Assembly (NCBI RefSeq): GCF_023715895.1
Contig: NZ_JAMBOO010000035.1
Span: 1 to 41,128, forward strand
From: Domibacillus indicus
Lineage (GTDB): Bacteria > Bacillota > Bacilli > Bacillales > Domibacillaceae
Reading direction: 5' to 3'
Length of the DNA stretch: 41,128 nt
Shown here: in pieces, positions 24,208 through 33,393 of the stretch
Numbering within the stretch: position 1 is the stretch's first letter
How the letters are laid out: every line of letters begins with the position of its first letter
The notes under the pieces: generated by a model
The model's database searches: none
What the model saw: the letters and a program-made list of their open reading frames with translations, nothing else
Told to the model about the DNA's origin: nothing
Position numbers and translations under genes: made by a program

Positions 24208-24301
24208 TTAAATGACACAACGCCAATTCTCTTTCAAAATAACGGGTTCAGGAAAGAAGCCGCCGACTTCCGTCCCTTGAACCACTGCTACTGTAATATA
24301 G
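24208..24301 (-). pseudogene. iolE: Relic of iolE (inosose dehydratase)
   Basis: In the gap between iolD and iolJ a minus-strand frame reads [20 protein letters not shown] and then KENWRCVI, followed by a stop. B. subtilis IolE has, near its N-terminus, [20 protein letters not shown] (from memory). The eleven residues [11 protein letters not shown] are identical and the flanks are similar. Only about 30 of roughly 297 codons survive, without start, metal ligands or the rest of the barrel. The position between D and J is the ancestral location of iolE in the order A-B-C-D-E-...-J. The dehydration step must therefore be supplied from elsewhere, or the pathway is incomplete. Confidence 0.85.
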
Positions 24302-24340
24302 TTTAACAAGTTAATATCCTATATCGTGTGCAATCTTCTC

Positions 24341-26251
24341 TTAATACATCTTCGCCGTTTCTAGTTTTTCTGCTCTCGCGGCATAGGCTTTTTGAACGCT
24401 TTCAAACTCGGATACTTCAGCGAGACCAACGTTCCACCATCCATCATAGCCATCCGACATTGTTTTCGGAAGCACTTTCATATCAATCAATGTGGAAACA
24501 GACTGCTTTTTCGCATCTTCAAGCGCTGCTTTCAATTCTTCTACTGTGTTGGCTTTGTAAGATTTTGCTCCGTAAGCTTCTGCCACTTTTGCGTAATCGA
24601 TGTTCATAATTTGATTATCATGTGTACGGAATTCACAGAAGTATGTTCCGCTTCCATTACCCATCTGCAGGTTATTAATACATCCATAGCCAGAGTTATC
24701 AAACAGGAGAATGTTGATTTTTTTATCGTACTGAAGCGCTGTTACAAGCTCTGTGTGAAGCATGAGGAAGCTGCCGTCTCCGACTGCCGCATATACTTCA
24801 CGGTCCGGGTGAGCCAGTTTCGCACCCAGTGCACCGGCCACTTCATATCCCATGCAGGAATATCCGTATTCAAGATGGTACGTATTCGGCACATCTGAAT
24901 GCCATAAGCGCTGCAGGTCGCCCGGAAGGGACCCGGCTGAACCGATGACGATGCTGTCCGGTGCGACTGCTTCATTGGCCGCAACCAAAGCAGCCGTTTG
25001 GGTGAATTCAGTGCCCAGCGCATCGGCGTACTCATTCATCGTTTCCTGGGAAAACTGGCCCTTGATTTCCGGTGTGAAGTTTTCACGGTTAAATGTTACG
25101 TTCGCCAGACGGTCACGTTCTGCCAGCCATTCCTCTTTCCATGCTGAAAGCAGGCCGCCAAATGCGGTTTTATAGTCTCCCAAAAGAGGTGCCAGCTGTT
25201 CAAGCGCGGTTTTTGCATCGGCAACTACCTGGAATGCGTCCAGCTTATAAGCCTGCATGCGGCTGACATTAATGTTTAAGAATGATGTTTTGTCAAAATC
25301 AAACTGCGTTTTGGATGATGTCGTGAAATCTGTATAGCGTGTGCCGACACCGATTACAAGGTCTGTATCACGCGCCACTTTGTTTGCAGCCGACGTGCCC
25401 AAGATTCCAAGACCGCCCAGGTTAGTTGGAAATGAGACTTCCACTGTTGATTTCCCGGCCTGTGTTTCTACAAGCGGGATATTATGTTTTTCAGAGATTT
25501 GTTTTAAAATGTCACGGGCACCTGAATAACGGGCACCGCCGCCGACAATAATGACGGGTTTTTTGCTTGCTTTGATCCGCTCTGCTGCGCCCTGCAGCTC
25601 GCGTTCTACCGCCGGCTTGCGGTCCAGATAATGAACACGTTTGTCAAAGAAACGCTCATCATAATCAAATGCTTCCCCTTCGACATCCTGTGCAATGCAG
25701 ATCGTCGCTGGGCCGGCTTTAGCCGGATCGGTCATCACTTCAAACGCACGGATGAGTGCGGACATTAACTGCTCCGGACGTGTTACGCGGTCCCAGTAGC
25801 GGGAAACCGCCATAAACGCTTCGTTTGTGGTTACCGCTGTGCTGTGTTCATGCTCCAGCTGCTGAAGCACTGGATCAGGCTGGCGCGTCGCAAAGGTATC
25901 CGCCGGAAGCAAAAGAACCGGAATGTTGTTCGCAAACGCGGTTCCCGCTGCTGCGATCAAGTTTGCTGAACCGGGACCCGCAGATGTCGTGATCGCATAA
26001 ATTTTGCGGCGGAGCATTTCGCGGCTGTAGGCGATGGCCGCCTGCGCCATGCCCTGCTCATTCTTTCCCTGATAGACTTTCAAATGGCCGGCATCCTGCT
26101 CAAGCGCCTGGCCGATCCCAAGCACATTTCCATGGCCAAATATGTTGAATACGCCTTCGACAAAAGGGGTTTCTTCGCCGTCCACATGGATGTACTGCTG
26201 ATTTAAAAATTTAATTAACGCTTGCGCGGTTGTTAATCGAATAGTTCCCAT
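24341..26251 (-). CDS. iolD: 3D-(3,5/4)-trihydroxycyclohexane-1,2-dione hydrolase (ThDP-dependent)
   Basis: A 636-residue thiamine-diphosphate enzyme that opens the inositol ring to give 5-deoxyglucuronic acid. The three-domain layout is that of acetolactate-synthase-like enzymes. The N-terminal domain has FNIFGHGNVLGIGQALEQD and GPGSANLIAAAGTAFANNIPVLLLPAD. The central domain has KPVIIVGGGARYSGA and DLVIGVGTRYTDF. The C-terminal cofactor domain has the motif GDGSFLMLHTELVTALQYDK, followed by ILLFDNSGYGCINNLQMGNG. Length agrees with B. subtilis IolD (637). It follows iolC by 29 bases. GAGGTGAG precedes ATG 26251. It is the core enzyme of the pathway. Confidence 0.95.
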   Translation of the reverse strand: MGTIRLTTAQALIKFLNQQYIHVDGEETPFVEGVFNIFGHGNVLGIGQALEQDAGHLKVYQGKNEQGMAQAAIAYSREMLRRKIYAITTSAGPGSANLIAAAGTAFANNIPVLLLPADTFATRQPDPVLQQLEHEHSTAVTTNEAFMAVSRYWDRVTRPEQLMSALIRAFEVMTDPAKAGPATICIAQDVEGEAFDYDERFFDKRVHYLDRKPAVERELQGAAERIKASKKPVIIVGGGARYSGARDILKQISEKHNIPLVETQAGKSTVEVSFPTNLGGLGILGTSAANKVARDTDLVIGVGTRYTDFTTSSKTQFDFDKTSFLNINVSRMQAYKLDAFQVVADAKTALEQLAPLLGDYKTAFGGLLSAWKEEWLAERDRLANVTFNRENFTPEIKGQFSQETMNEYADALGTEFTQTAALVAANEAVAPDSIVIGSAGSLPGDLQRLWHSDVPNTYHLEYGYSCMGYEVAGALGAKLAHPDREVYAAVGDGSFLMLHTELVTALQYDKKINILLFDNSGYGCINNLQMGNGSGTYFCEFRTHDNQIMNIDYAKVAEAYGAKSYKANTVEELKAALEDAKKQSVSTLIDMKVLPKTMSDGYDGWWNVGLAEVSEFESVQKAYAARAEKLETAKMY

Positions 26252-26280
26252 TTTCTACTCACCTCTTAATGAATTGTTTT

Positions 26281-27264
26281 TTACACGTATACGGCAGATG
26301 CAATCAGCTGCTCAATCTCAGAAACAAGGGGCATCGCATCAGACGAGCTGTGTTTGCTGACTACAATCGATGCGGAAGCACTGCCATATTTCAAAGCAGT
26401 TTCAATGTCTTTCCCGCTGACCAGGGCATAAAGGAAAGCCGATGCGTAGGAATCACCTGCACCGAATGTTTTCAATACGTTTGTTTTGTACGCCTGCGCG
26501 CGGAATACTTCTCCCGATTTTGCATATGCGTACGACCCTTCTACTCCGTGTTTGATGACAACAAGATCGGCTGAATGCTTGAATAGATTTTGAATCGTTT
26601 CGTTGTTGTCGCCGCCCTGGATGTTTTCCATCACATCAAACTCATCGCGTGTGCCGATGACGATATCGGACTGTTCAGCCACAAGCGAATAATAAACAGC
26701 TGTTTCTTCCGGCGACTGCCATGTGTACGGACGGTAGTCAAGTTCGAACACAATTTTCACGCCGTGTTTTTTCGCCAGGCTGACCGATTTCAAAACGGCT
26801 TCGCGTGACGGGCTTTTTGCCAGCGCTGTACCGGAAACAAGCAGAATTTTCGCTTGTTTAATATAGTCTTCGCTTACCTCAGATGGCTCAAGGTATAGAT
26901 CTGCTACATCGTCACGGTACATCAGGATGCTGCACTCATCCGGGCTTAAAATTTCCGTGAAGGCAAGACCGGTTTTATGACCTTCTTTATCTGTGACCAT
27001 GTTCGACGTATCCACGCCGACTTCACGCATGTATTTTTCAATAAAACGCCCATGCTGGTCATCCGCTAATTTCCCGATAAAGCCTACCTTCAAGCCAAGC
27101 TTCGCGCTGCCGATCGCGACGTTTGCGGGTGAGCCGCCGACGTATTTCGTAAACGTCATCGTCTCTTCCATTGGCATGTTGTATTCGTTTGCATTTAAGT
27201 CGATGCAGGCACGCCCAATGGCGATTACATCAAGTTCTTTTTCATTATTGAATGTATAGTTCAT
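26281..27264 (-). CDS. iolC: 5-Dehydro-2-deoxygluconokinase
   Basis: A 327-residue PfkB/ribokinase-family kinase that phosphorylates 5-dehydro-2-deoxy-D-gluconate at C6. Motifs: the N-terminal GGSPANVAIGSAKLGLKVGFIG, the substrate region DELDYRPYTW-like FELDYRPYTWQSPEETA, and the C-terminal anion-hole/catalytic motif TFGAGDSYASAF with the base Asp in GAGD. Length and sequence follow B. subtilis IolC (325). A good site (AAAGGAGCGG) precedes ATG 27264. The DNA just upstream contains a duplicated and partly deleted copy of the iolB end and the iolC start (see the repeat at 27251-27605). Confidence 0.95.
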   Translation of the reverse strand: MNYTFNNEKELDVIAIGRACIDLNANEYNMPMEETMTFTKYVGGSPANVAIGSAKLGLKVGFIGKLADDQHGRFIEKYMREVGVDTSNMVTDKEGHKTGLAFTEILSPDECSILMYRDDVADLYLEPSEVSEDYIKQAKILLVSGTALAKSPSREAVLKSVSLAKKHGVKIVFELDYRPYTWQSPEETAVYYSLVAEQSDIVIGTRDEFDVMENIQGGDNNETIQNLFKHSADLVVIKHGVEGSYAYAKSGEVFRAQAYKTNVLKTFGAGDSYASAFLYALVSGKDIETALKYGSASASIVVSKHSSSDAMPLVSEIEQLIASAVYV

Positions 27265-27605
27265 TCGGTTTCACCGCTCCTTTAATTGGGTTAACGTTTT
27301 AAAATCCACTCATGGTCTGGATCATTATGAAATTTCTAAATGCGTGTCAGGCCGGCCATTACGTTTAAGTAATAAGACTCGTAGCCTCCCGGTACGCCAA
27401 CTGATGCAATACTGCTGTTTTCACCTCGAATGTGTAGTTCATCCGGGTTCACTGCTTCTTTAGTCAGGTTGACGTTTTAAAATCCACTCATGGTCTGGAT
27501 CATTGTAAAATTTCCAAATACGTGTCGGGCCAGCCATCACATTTAAGTAATAAGACTCATAGCCATCTGGTACGCCGACTGGATGGTATCCAGCTGGAAC
27601 AAGCA
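27251..27605. repeat. Diverged 178-bp tandem duplication at the iolC/iolB junction
   Basis: Unit 1 (about 27251-27427) and unit 2 (about 27429-27605) align with a constant offset of 178 bases over at least 27251-27400. Anchors include AAAATCCACTCATGGTCTGG at 27301 and 27479, and AAGTAATAAGACTC at 27367 and 27545. Unit 1 holds the real iolC start plus a dead copy of the last codons of iolB (YESYYLNVMAG, a stop at the following RI-stop, then NDPDHEWILKR). Unit 2 holds the real iolB end plus a dead copy of the iolC start codon region. The end of unit 1 has lost bases relative to unit 2. Confidence 0.85.
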
Positions 27606-28284
27606 CGACATCACTGTTTTCAACGGTCATCGTTTCATCAATCGACCGGTCATCCGTATATACACGCTGGAACACGAAGCCCTGCGGCGGATTCATTTCA
27701 TGATAGTAAGATTCTTCTAAGAATGACTCATCCGGCAGGTTATCCTGGTCATGTTTGTGCGGTGGGTAGCTCGACCAGTTTCCGCTTTCTGTGTAAACTT
27801 CTACGACAAGCAGGCTGTTTGCACGTGGGTCGGAATCCGGCAGGATATTATGTACCATCCGTTTATTGCTTAAAATGCCGCGGTTTTCAATGCCGACCTC
27901 CGAAGCTTTAATGAGTACAGTCGGCAGCTGCTCCTGGGAAGGGGAATAGCATAGTGCTACCCGGGCAGCCGTTGCGCCTTCTACGTGGAAAGTTTTATCG
28001 TTGGAAACATATACGCTGTCTGTCGGCACTTTCTCAAACACATTTTCACGCGTGCCAAGGCTGCGGAATTCTTCGCTTCCTTCGGTTACGTGAATTTTGC
28101 CTGTCAGGGCGACAATGCAGCATTCTGTTTTATTTAATGATTCAGTGTAAGTGGCGCCGGGAGCCAGATCAATGACTTTAAATCCGACATATTCGAGGGG
28201 AGAGTTTTCTTGTGTAACGTCATGGACAAGTGTGACGCCTTCTGATTGTTCTTTTTTCATTGGTTTTTGAAGCAAGCGGCTCAT
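27460..28284 (-). CDS. iolB: 5-Deoxy-glucuronate isomerase
   Basis: A 274-residue bicupin isomerase that converts 5-deoxyglucuronic acid to 5-dehydro-2-deoxygluconate. Signatures: PLEYVGFKVIDLAPGATYTE, LTGKIHVTEG, WSSYPPHKHD followed by EESYYHEMNPPQGF, and VLVPAGYHPVGVPDGYESYYLNVMAG with metal-binding histidines and Glu. I start at ATG 28284 (MSRLLQKPMKKEQ) because AGGAGG lies 8 bases upstream; the longer open frame to 28356 adds 24 residues without family similarity. It follows iolA by 76 bases. B. subtilis IolB has 271 residues. Its last codons form unit 2 of a tandem duplication. Confidence 0.93.
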   Translation of the reverse strand: MSRLLQKPMKKEQSEGVTLVHDVTQENSPLEYVGFKVIDLAPGATYTESLNKTECCIVALTGKIHVTEGSEEFRSLGTRENVFEKVPTDSVYVSNDKTFHVEGATAARVALCYSPSQEQLPTVLIKASEVGIENRGILSNKRMVHNILPDSDPRANSLLVVEVYTESGNWSSYPPHKHDQDNLPDESFLEESYYHEMNPPQGFVFQRVYTDDRSIDETMTVENSDVVLVPAGYHPVGVPDGYESYYLNVMAGPTRIWKFYNDPDHEWILKRQPD

Positions 28285-28360
28285 GTTATGTACCTCCTGA
28301 TTTTTTCTTGAATGGCCTGCTGCCCGGGTTGAACCGGACAGCCAGGACCCATTCAAGCTA

Positions 28361-29830
28361 TTACTTCACGTAGCGTGCAGTGACCATTTTCTTGCGTGTA
28401 AAGAATTCAACCCCGTCTTTACCATTCGCATGAAGATCGCCGTAGAATGAATTTTTGTAGCCTGAGAATGGGAAGAATGCCATTGGCGCCGGCACCCCAA
28501 CGTTAATGCCCAGCATGCCTGCGTGGATCGTTTCACGGAACTGGCGTACCGCTGCTGCGCTGTCTGTGTACAGGCAGGCACCATTTGCCAGTGTAGAAGC
28601 ATTGGCTGTCTCCACACCTTCTGCCAGGTCTTTTACGCGGACGACTGAAAGAACGGGTGCAAAGATTTCATCCTGCCAGATCGTCATCTCCTGTGTCACG
28701 TTATCGAAGATGGTGGCGCCAAGGAAGTAGCCGTCTCCTTTTGCGGCTTCGTCTTCGCGGCCGTCACGCACAAGCGTGGCACCCTGCTCGATACCGGCTT
28801 CAATGTAGCCGATTGTACGCTGTTTCGCATTTTCGCGGATGATTGGGCCAAGGAATACGCCGTCATCTAAACCGTTGCCAATTTGAATATTGTCGGCTGC
28901 TTCTTTTAATTTTGCGATAAACTCATCGGCAATGCTTTCTTCTACTGCTACAACGGCTGCAGCCATGCAGCGCTCACCCGCTGAACCAAAAGCGGCGGCT
29001 GTTACTTCTTTTGCGGCCAGGTCAAGATTTGCATCTGCCAGCACGATCGAGTGGTTTTTCGCACCTGCAAGCGCCTGTATGCGTTTCAAGTTCGCTGCTC
29101 CTGTTTTGTATACGTATTCTGCAACTGGCTGTGAGCCAACAAATGAGATGGCTTTCACTTTTGGGTGCTCAAGAAGGCCGTTTACGACATCATGCGCTCC
29201 GTTTACGATGTTTAGTACGCCGTCTGGAAGGCCGGCTTCTTTGAATAGATCGACTAATTTCGCTGCCAAAAGCGGCGTACGTTCAGATGGTTTCAATACA
29301 AATGTGTTACCGCATGCGATTGCCAGTGGATACATCCAACAAGGAACCATCATCGGGAAGTTAAATGGTGTGATGCCGCCCACTACTCCAACCGGGTAAC
29401 GGTACATGCCTGATTCAATATTTGTAGCGATGTCTGGAAGCTGGCTGCCCATCATCAATGTCGGTGCACCGGCTGCGAATTCTACGCATTCAATCCCGCG
29501 CTGCACTTCGCCCATGGCTTCTGACAAGCTTTTTCCGTTTTCAATCGTGATCAGCTTCGCCAGCTCTTCCCAGTTATCAACAAGAAGTTGCTGATATTTG
29601 AAAAGAATGCGTGCACGCTTTGGAACAGCCGTCTGCGACCAAGTTTTAAACGCTTCGCTTGCGGCCTGCACAGCACGGTCTACGTCTTCTTTTGTAGAAA
29701 GCGGCACCTGGGCAATTTCTTCGCCTGTTGCAGGATTTACAACCGTTTCGGTCTGGCTGGACAGAGATTCCACCCATTCTCCATTTATGTAGTTTTGTAA
29801 TGTTTTTACCTCGGAATTAATTGCTGACAT
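28361..29830 (-). CDS. iolA: Malonate/methylmalonate-semialdehyde dehydrogenase (CoA-acylating)
   Basis: A 489-residue aldehyde dehydrogenase that turns malonic semialdehyde into acetyl-CoA and CO2, the last step of the pathway. Features: NAD domain [21 protein letters not shown] (about 146-166), nucleophile C288 in [10 protein letters not shown], and R111 and R287, which correspond to the arginines reported to bind the carboxylate in B. subtilis IolA (487 residues). C-terminal motif [22 protein letters not shown]. It is the first gene of the core operon, behind an 18-bp palindrome (29869) and a cre-like site (30044). AGGAGG precedes ATG 29830. Confidence 0.95.
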   Translation of the reverse strand: MSAINSEVKTLQNYINGEWVESLSSQTETVVNPATGEEIAQVPLSTKEDVDRAVQAASEAFKTWSQTAVPKRARILFKYQQLLVDNWEELAKLITIENGKSLSEAMGEVQRGIECVEFAAGAPTLMMGSQLPDIATNIESGMYRYPVGVVGGITPFNFPMMVPCWMYPLAIACGNTFVLKPSERTPLLAAKLVDLFKEAGLPDGVLNIVNGAHDVVNGLLEHPKVKAISFVGSQPVAEYVYKTGAANLKRIQALAGAKNHSIVLADANLDLAAKEVTAAAFGSAGERCMAAAVVAVEESIADEFIAKLKEAADNIQIGNGLDDGVFLGPIIRENAKQRTIGYIEAGIEQGATLVRDGREDEAAKGDGYFLGATIFDNVTQEMTIWQDEIFAPVLSVVRVKDLAEGVETANASTLANGACLYTDSAAAVRQFRETIHAGMLGINVGVPAPMAFFPFSGYKNSFYGDLHANGKDGVEFFTRKKMVTARYVK

Positions 29831-29868
29831 GTATATATTCCTCCTTAGAAATAGATGTTCTTATTGAA

Positions 29869-29886
29869 ATTGAAATCGATTTCAAT
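29869..29886. promoter_or_regulatory. 18-bp perfect palindrome upstream of iolA
   Basis: ATTGAAATCGATTTCAAT is perfectly symmetric with a central CG, 39-56 bases before the iolA start, where a LacI-type repressor would block the core operon promoter. Its sequence differs from the GATTAATC, AAGCGCTT and ACGCAT families, so it may belong to yet another regulator (C or one outside the window). Confidence 0.75.
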
Positions 29887-30043
29887 ATTATGTTAATAAT
29901 AATGCTCGCTGATGGTTGAGATGGATCTATTTACAAGCATTTTCCTATTTGAATAGAGTTTTATTTTACCTATACCGTTTTAATAAAGATTCATATAAAA
30001 AACCTCTCAGCTCAACACTGGAAAAGCGTCATCGATACAGGAA

Positions 30044-30057
30044 TATCAACGTTTACA
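30044..30057 (-). promoter_or_regulatory. Candidate cre site upstream of iolA
   Basis: On the minus strand TGTAAACGTTGATA matches 13 of 14 positions of TGWAANCGNTNWCA. It lies 215 bases before iolA, between it and the end of iolT. CcpA control of the iol operon is known in B. subtilis. Confidence 0.55.
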
Positions 30058-30077
30058 TCTAACATAGGTGTGTAATC

Positions 30078-31514
30078 TTAAAATTTATTTACCTGAGATT
30101 TTATATGATTAATACCATCATATTTATCTGTTTTGTCATCATAATAAGTACGGAAGGACTCTTCAATTTCTTCCAGTGTGCGACCTTTAGTTTCAGGTAA
30201 GAACTTCGCCATTAAGAAGATAGATACACATCCTACCCCTGCGAAGATAAAGAATGTTACCGACAAACCCATTTTATCAAGCATGACAGGGAACAATAAA
30301 CCAATGACAAAGTTTGTCATCCAAAGGAAGAATACACTAACACCCATGCCAAATCCTCTTAAGCGTGACGGGAAAATTTCGGATAGTGAAACCCATAATA
30401 CTGGCCCAATTGCCCCTTGCATGAAAGCGAGAAATGTGACGGTTAGTGCCAGCATCACATATGGAAGCGCCTCAGATGATACAACCGTAGATGAAAGGAT
30501 CCCAATTAGTAGAAGGGTTAAGGTTGTTCCTGTTAAACCCGTCAACATCATAGGGCGACGTCCGACTCTACCAAGAAGCCAAATCCCTACAATTGTCGCT
30601 AAAACCGAAATGACACCGTTTGCAACATTGCCGATTAATGCAGCAGACGTTGCAAAACCTGCTTGTCTGAGAATTTCAGTTCCATAATACATGATTGAGT
30701 TAACGCCAGTAGCTTGAGTAACAATGGCGATAGCAATTCCGATAAATACGATGCGACGCATCCATGGCACAGTAAGATCTTTAAACGATGCTTCTTTCAA
30801 ATCAGATTCTGCAGCCAAAGCTGTTTGAATCTCTTTGAGTTCAGTCAGCGCTTGCTCTTCTGTACGTATCTTACGGAGTATACGCAGCGCTTCTTCGTTT
30901 CTTCCCTTTTTCACAAGCCATCGGGGACTTTCTGGTACTTTAAGCATACCAAAGAATAAAAGAATTGCTGGTACTCCTGCAATACCTAACATGTAACGCC
31001 AAACTCCTTCGCCACTTAATAGGTTACCAAGAATAGCATTAAAGACGAAGGCTAACAATTGCCCACCTACAATCATTAACTCATTACGGGTAACCAATTG
31101 GCCTCTTCTATCAGAGGGCGACATTTCAGCTATAAATGTAGGAACTGCTACTGATGCTCCGCCAACAGCCATACCTAGTAAGAAGCGGAAGATAACCATT
31201 CCCGTTACGCTTGGTGATAGGGTACAACCAAGCGTAGCAATAAAGAAAAGGATTGAAAGGAAAAGGATATTTTTACGCCGTCCAATACCATCCGAAAGCC
31301 GACCACCAAATACAGCTCCTACCGCAGCCCCTAAAAGAAGAACACTTGTAACAAGACCTTCTGTGAATGAAGTTAGATTAAAATCGTCCGACATATAAGG
31401 CAAAGCCCCATTGATAACGCCGGTATCATAACCAAATAGAAGACCTCCGAATGTTGAGACTAAGACAATGGTGCTCAAAAATGATATGTGATTTTGATTA
31501 GCCTGTTTGTTCAT
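30078..31514 (-). CDS. iolT: myo-Inositol proton symporter (MFS sugar porter)
   Basis: A 478-residue major-facilitator transporter of the sugar-porter family with twelve predicted membrane helices. Signatures: GGLLFGYDTGVINGALPYM in helix 1, GRLSDGIGRRKN after helix 2, PESPRWLVKKGRNEEAL before the central loop, QATGVNSIMYYGTEIL in helix 7, and the C-terminal PETKGRTLEEIEE. It closely follows B. subtilis IolT (473 residues), the main inositol uptake system. It is the third gene of the SDR/TIM-barrel/iolT operon (84 bases after the TIM barrel) and precedes iolA by 247 bases. Another sugar or polyol cannot be excluded, but the context is strong. Confidence 0.88.
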   Translation of the reverse strand: MNKQANQNHISFLSTIVLVSTFGGLLFGYDTGVINGALPYMSDDFNLTSFTEGLVTSVLLLGAAVGAVFGGRLSDGIGRRKNILFLSILFFIATLGCTLSPSVTGMVIFRFLLGMAVGGASVAVPTFIAEMSPSDRRGQLVTRNELMIVGGQLLAFVFNAILGNLLSGEGVWRYMLGIAGVPAILLFFGMLKVPESPRWLVKKGRNEEALRILRKIRTEEQALTELKEIQTALAAESDLKEASFKDLTVPWMRRIVFIGIAIAIVTQATGVNSIMYYGTEILRQAGFATSAALIGNVANGVISVLATIVGIWLLGRVGRRPMMLTGLTGTTLTLLLIGILSSTVVSSEALPYVMLALTVTFLAFMQGAIGPVLWVSLSEIFPSRLRGFGMGVSVFFLWMTNFVIGLLFPVMLDKMGLSVTFFIFAGVGCVSIFLMAKFLPETKGRTLEEIEESFRTYYDDKTDKYDGINHIKSQVNKF

Positions 31515-31598
31515 ATTCTTGCCCCTTTCCTTTCTGTTGATAATTGATCAGGGAACGTAATCAAGGTCTCTTTTTCAATTAAATTCAATGTATTCTTT

Positions 31599-32543
31599 TT
31601 AATCGAAATCTTTAGGCAGAGCTTCCTTTAATACCTGAGTCGACTTTTTCAAAGCAGTAAGTGGATCCATCGTTAAGTCTTCCATTTCTAGGCTAACCTG
31701 TCCGTCATACCCCACCATACTCAGTACGGAAAAGAATTCCTTCCACCAGCTAACGTCATGACCATGACCTAACGCTACATAGTTCCATGAACGATTTGAA
31801 AAACTATCAATTGTTTTTGTATCAAGTACACCCTCTGCATCAACGAGTCCTTTTTCCATACGTGTGTCTTTGGCATGAACATGATAGATTGCTGGTCCTA
31901 ATTTTCTTAACGTTGCGATTGGATCTCCTCCCATCCAGAACAGATGACTAGGATCAAAGTTCATGCCAATCATGTCTCCTACATGATTTCTTAGCTTAAA
32001 GAGTGTTTCCGCATTATAAACGAGCTGGGAGCCATGATTCTCCAAAGCAATTTTTTCAATTCCATGTTCTTTTGCCTCTTTCACGGTTTTTTCCCAATAT
32101 GGAAATGCTACCTCACTCCATTGCCAGTTTAAGATTTCAAGATTGATTGGCGGCCAGCTTGTTGTTACCCAGTTAGGAGTTGTCTCTCCTGGTCCTCCTC
32201 CAGGAAGTCCTGACATCATGTTTATGGTTTTTATCCCTAATAGTTCTGCAAGTTTAAATGTTTTTTCCACAACTTTCTGGTGTTCTCGTCCCTCCTCATT
32301 TGGAGCTAACTGGTTACCGGAGCAATTCAGAACCTCAATTGAAAGGCCTCTTTCCTTTAAAACGTTTACAAATTTTTCACGTTGAATGGAACTCTCGATT
32401 AAAGCATCCAGATCTACATGTGGGGCCTTGGACCAATTCCCACATGCAAATTCTAAGTTTTCATACCCTAAGGACACGGCAGTATCAGCCATTTCTTCTA
32501 GAGACATGAAGCCTAAACAATCTGTCACCAAACTCATTCTCAT
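31599..32543 (-). CDS. Sugar phosphate isomerase/epimerase-like TIM barrel
   Basis: A 314-residue protein of the xylose-isomerase-like TIM-barrel superfamily (AP-endonuclease-2 fold). Likely metal ligands: E168 (IALENHG), D197 (MNFDPSHLFWMGG), H223 (YHVHAKDTR) and E286 (VSLEMED). An insert around 113-145 (GLPGGGPGETTPNW...) distinguishes it from IolI and IolE. GGAG lies 8 bases before ATG 32543. It starts 18 bases after the SDR stop codon and is followed by iolT, so it is cotranscribed with an inositol transporter. It may isomerise an oxidised inositol or polyol, or substitute for the missing IolE; neither can be decided from the sequence. Confidence 0.7.
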   Translation of the reverse strand: MRMSLVTDCLGFMSLEEMADTAVSLGYENLEFACGNWSKAPHVDLDALIESSIQREKFVNVLKERGLSIEVLNCSGNQLAPNEEGREHQKVVEKTFKLAELLGIKTINMMSGLPGGGPGETTPNWVTTSWPPINLEILNWQWSEVAFPYWEKTVKEAKEHGIEKIALENHGSQLVYNAETLFKLRNHVGDMIGMNFDPSHLFWMGGDPIATLRKLGPAIYHVHAKDTRMEKGLVDAEGVLDTKTIDSFSNRSWNYVALGHGHDVSWWKEFFSVLSMVGYDGQVSLEMEDLTMDPLTALKKSTQVLKEALPKDFD

Positions 32544-32561
32544 GATAAAAACTCCTTTCTA

Positions 32562-33350
32562 TTAAATTAATGTTTTCCCGCCAGCAATAGTCATTGAAGT
32601 ACCAGTAATATAGTTTGCTTTCTCGCTACTTAAAAACAGCATAAATTCTGCTATCTCCTCAGGTGTCGCTAATCTCTTCATTGGAACCTGGCCTTTTAAT
32701 AATTCTTCATATTCCTGTGGTGCTTTGCCTTCAATTACGCTCCGTTTTTGAAACACCTCTTGCAGCATTTCGGTATCTACAAAACCAGGACAAACTGCGT
32801 TGACCGAAATTCCGTATTCTGCCAGCTCAAGCGCAAGCACCTGGGTCAACGAATTAACAGCCGCTTTTGATGCACAATACGCCCCGTTTCCAAGCTCGCC
32901 AATTTTTGAAGCTTGAGATGAAATTGTAACTATTTTTCCATTTTTGACTTCGTTTCTAATCATGTTTTTTCCAACATATTTACTAAGCAGATAAACAGAT
33001 TTTAAATTTACATTGAACACTCTATCCCATTCTTCTTCTTCGATATCTAAGATTAATCTCGAAGTAGAGATACCAGCACAGTTAGCCAGTACATCAATTT
33101 TTGTGAATTGAGATTCAACTTCTTTAATTGCAGCTTCAATCTCTTTTGAAGAAGTCACATTTACAACAAGAGGTAATACTGTTACTCCTAATGCTTCTAT
33201 TTCTTTTGCAGTGGCTTCAACCATTTCCTTATTTAAATCCATCAACACAATATTAGCGCCTTGTTCAGCATATTTGACAGCCAATGCTTTCCCAATTCCT
33301 CTTGCAGCTCCTGTAATGATACATGTCTTTCCTTGTAAATATTTCTCCAT
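32562..33350 (-). CDS. Short-chain dehydrogenase/reductase
   Basis: A 262-residue classical SDR. Cofactor motif TGAARGIGKALAVKYAEQG (13-31) with an Asp after VLM (DLNKE), which favours NAD over NADP; NCAG-type motif LANCAGIS; catalytic S/Y/K in ISSQASKIG and YCASK; C-terminal YITGTSMTIAGGKTL. I prefer ATG 33350 because GGTGA lies just upstream; ATG 33362 would add MVKK behind a poor site. It is the first gene of the operon with the TIM barrel and iolT, and has ACGCAT-type operators and a cre site upstream. Probably a polyol or inositol dehydrogenase; the substrate is unknown. Confidence 0.82.
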   Translation of the reverse strand: MEKYLQGKTCIITGAARGIGKALAVKYAEQGANIVLMDLNKEMVEATAKEIEALGVTVLPLVVNVTSSKEIEAAIKEVESQFTKIDVLANCAGISTSRLILDIEEEEWDRVFNVNLKSVYLLSKYVGKNMIRNEVKNGKIVTISSQASKIGELGNGAYCASKAAVNSLTQVLALELAEYGISVNAVCPGFVDTEMLQEVFQKRSVIEGKAPQEYEELLKGQVPMKRLATPEEIAEFMLFLSSEKANYITGTSMTIAGGKTLI

Positions 33351-33393
33351 TTTTTTCACCATTTTCTATGTAGTATTTTTAGAATTTCACTTT

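Noticed and set aside
24392-24898. 168-codon open frame on the plus strand
   Set aside because: It lies entirely antisense to iolD, has Cys/Phe/His-rich composition typical of a reverse-strand shadow, and lacks a ribosome binding site.
28890-29399. 169-codon plus-strand open frame
   Set aside because: Antisense shadow of the well-supported iolA gene; Ala/Ser-rich low-complexity translation.
30178-30687. 169-codon plus-strand open frame
   Set aside because: Antisense to iolT; no independent support.
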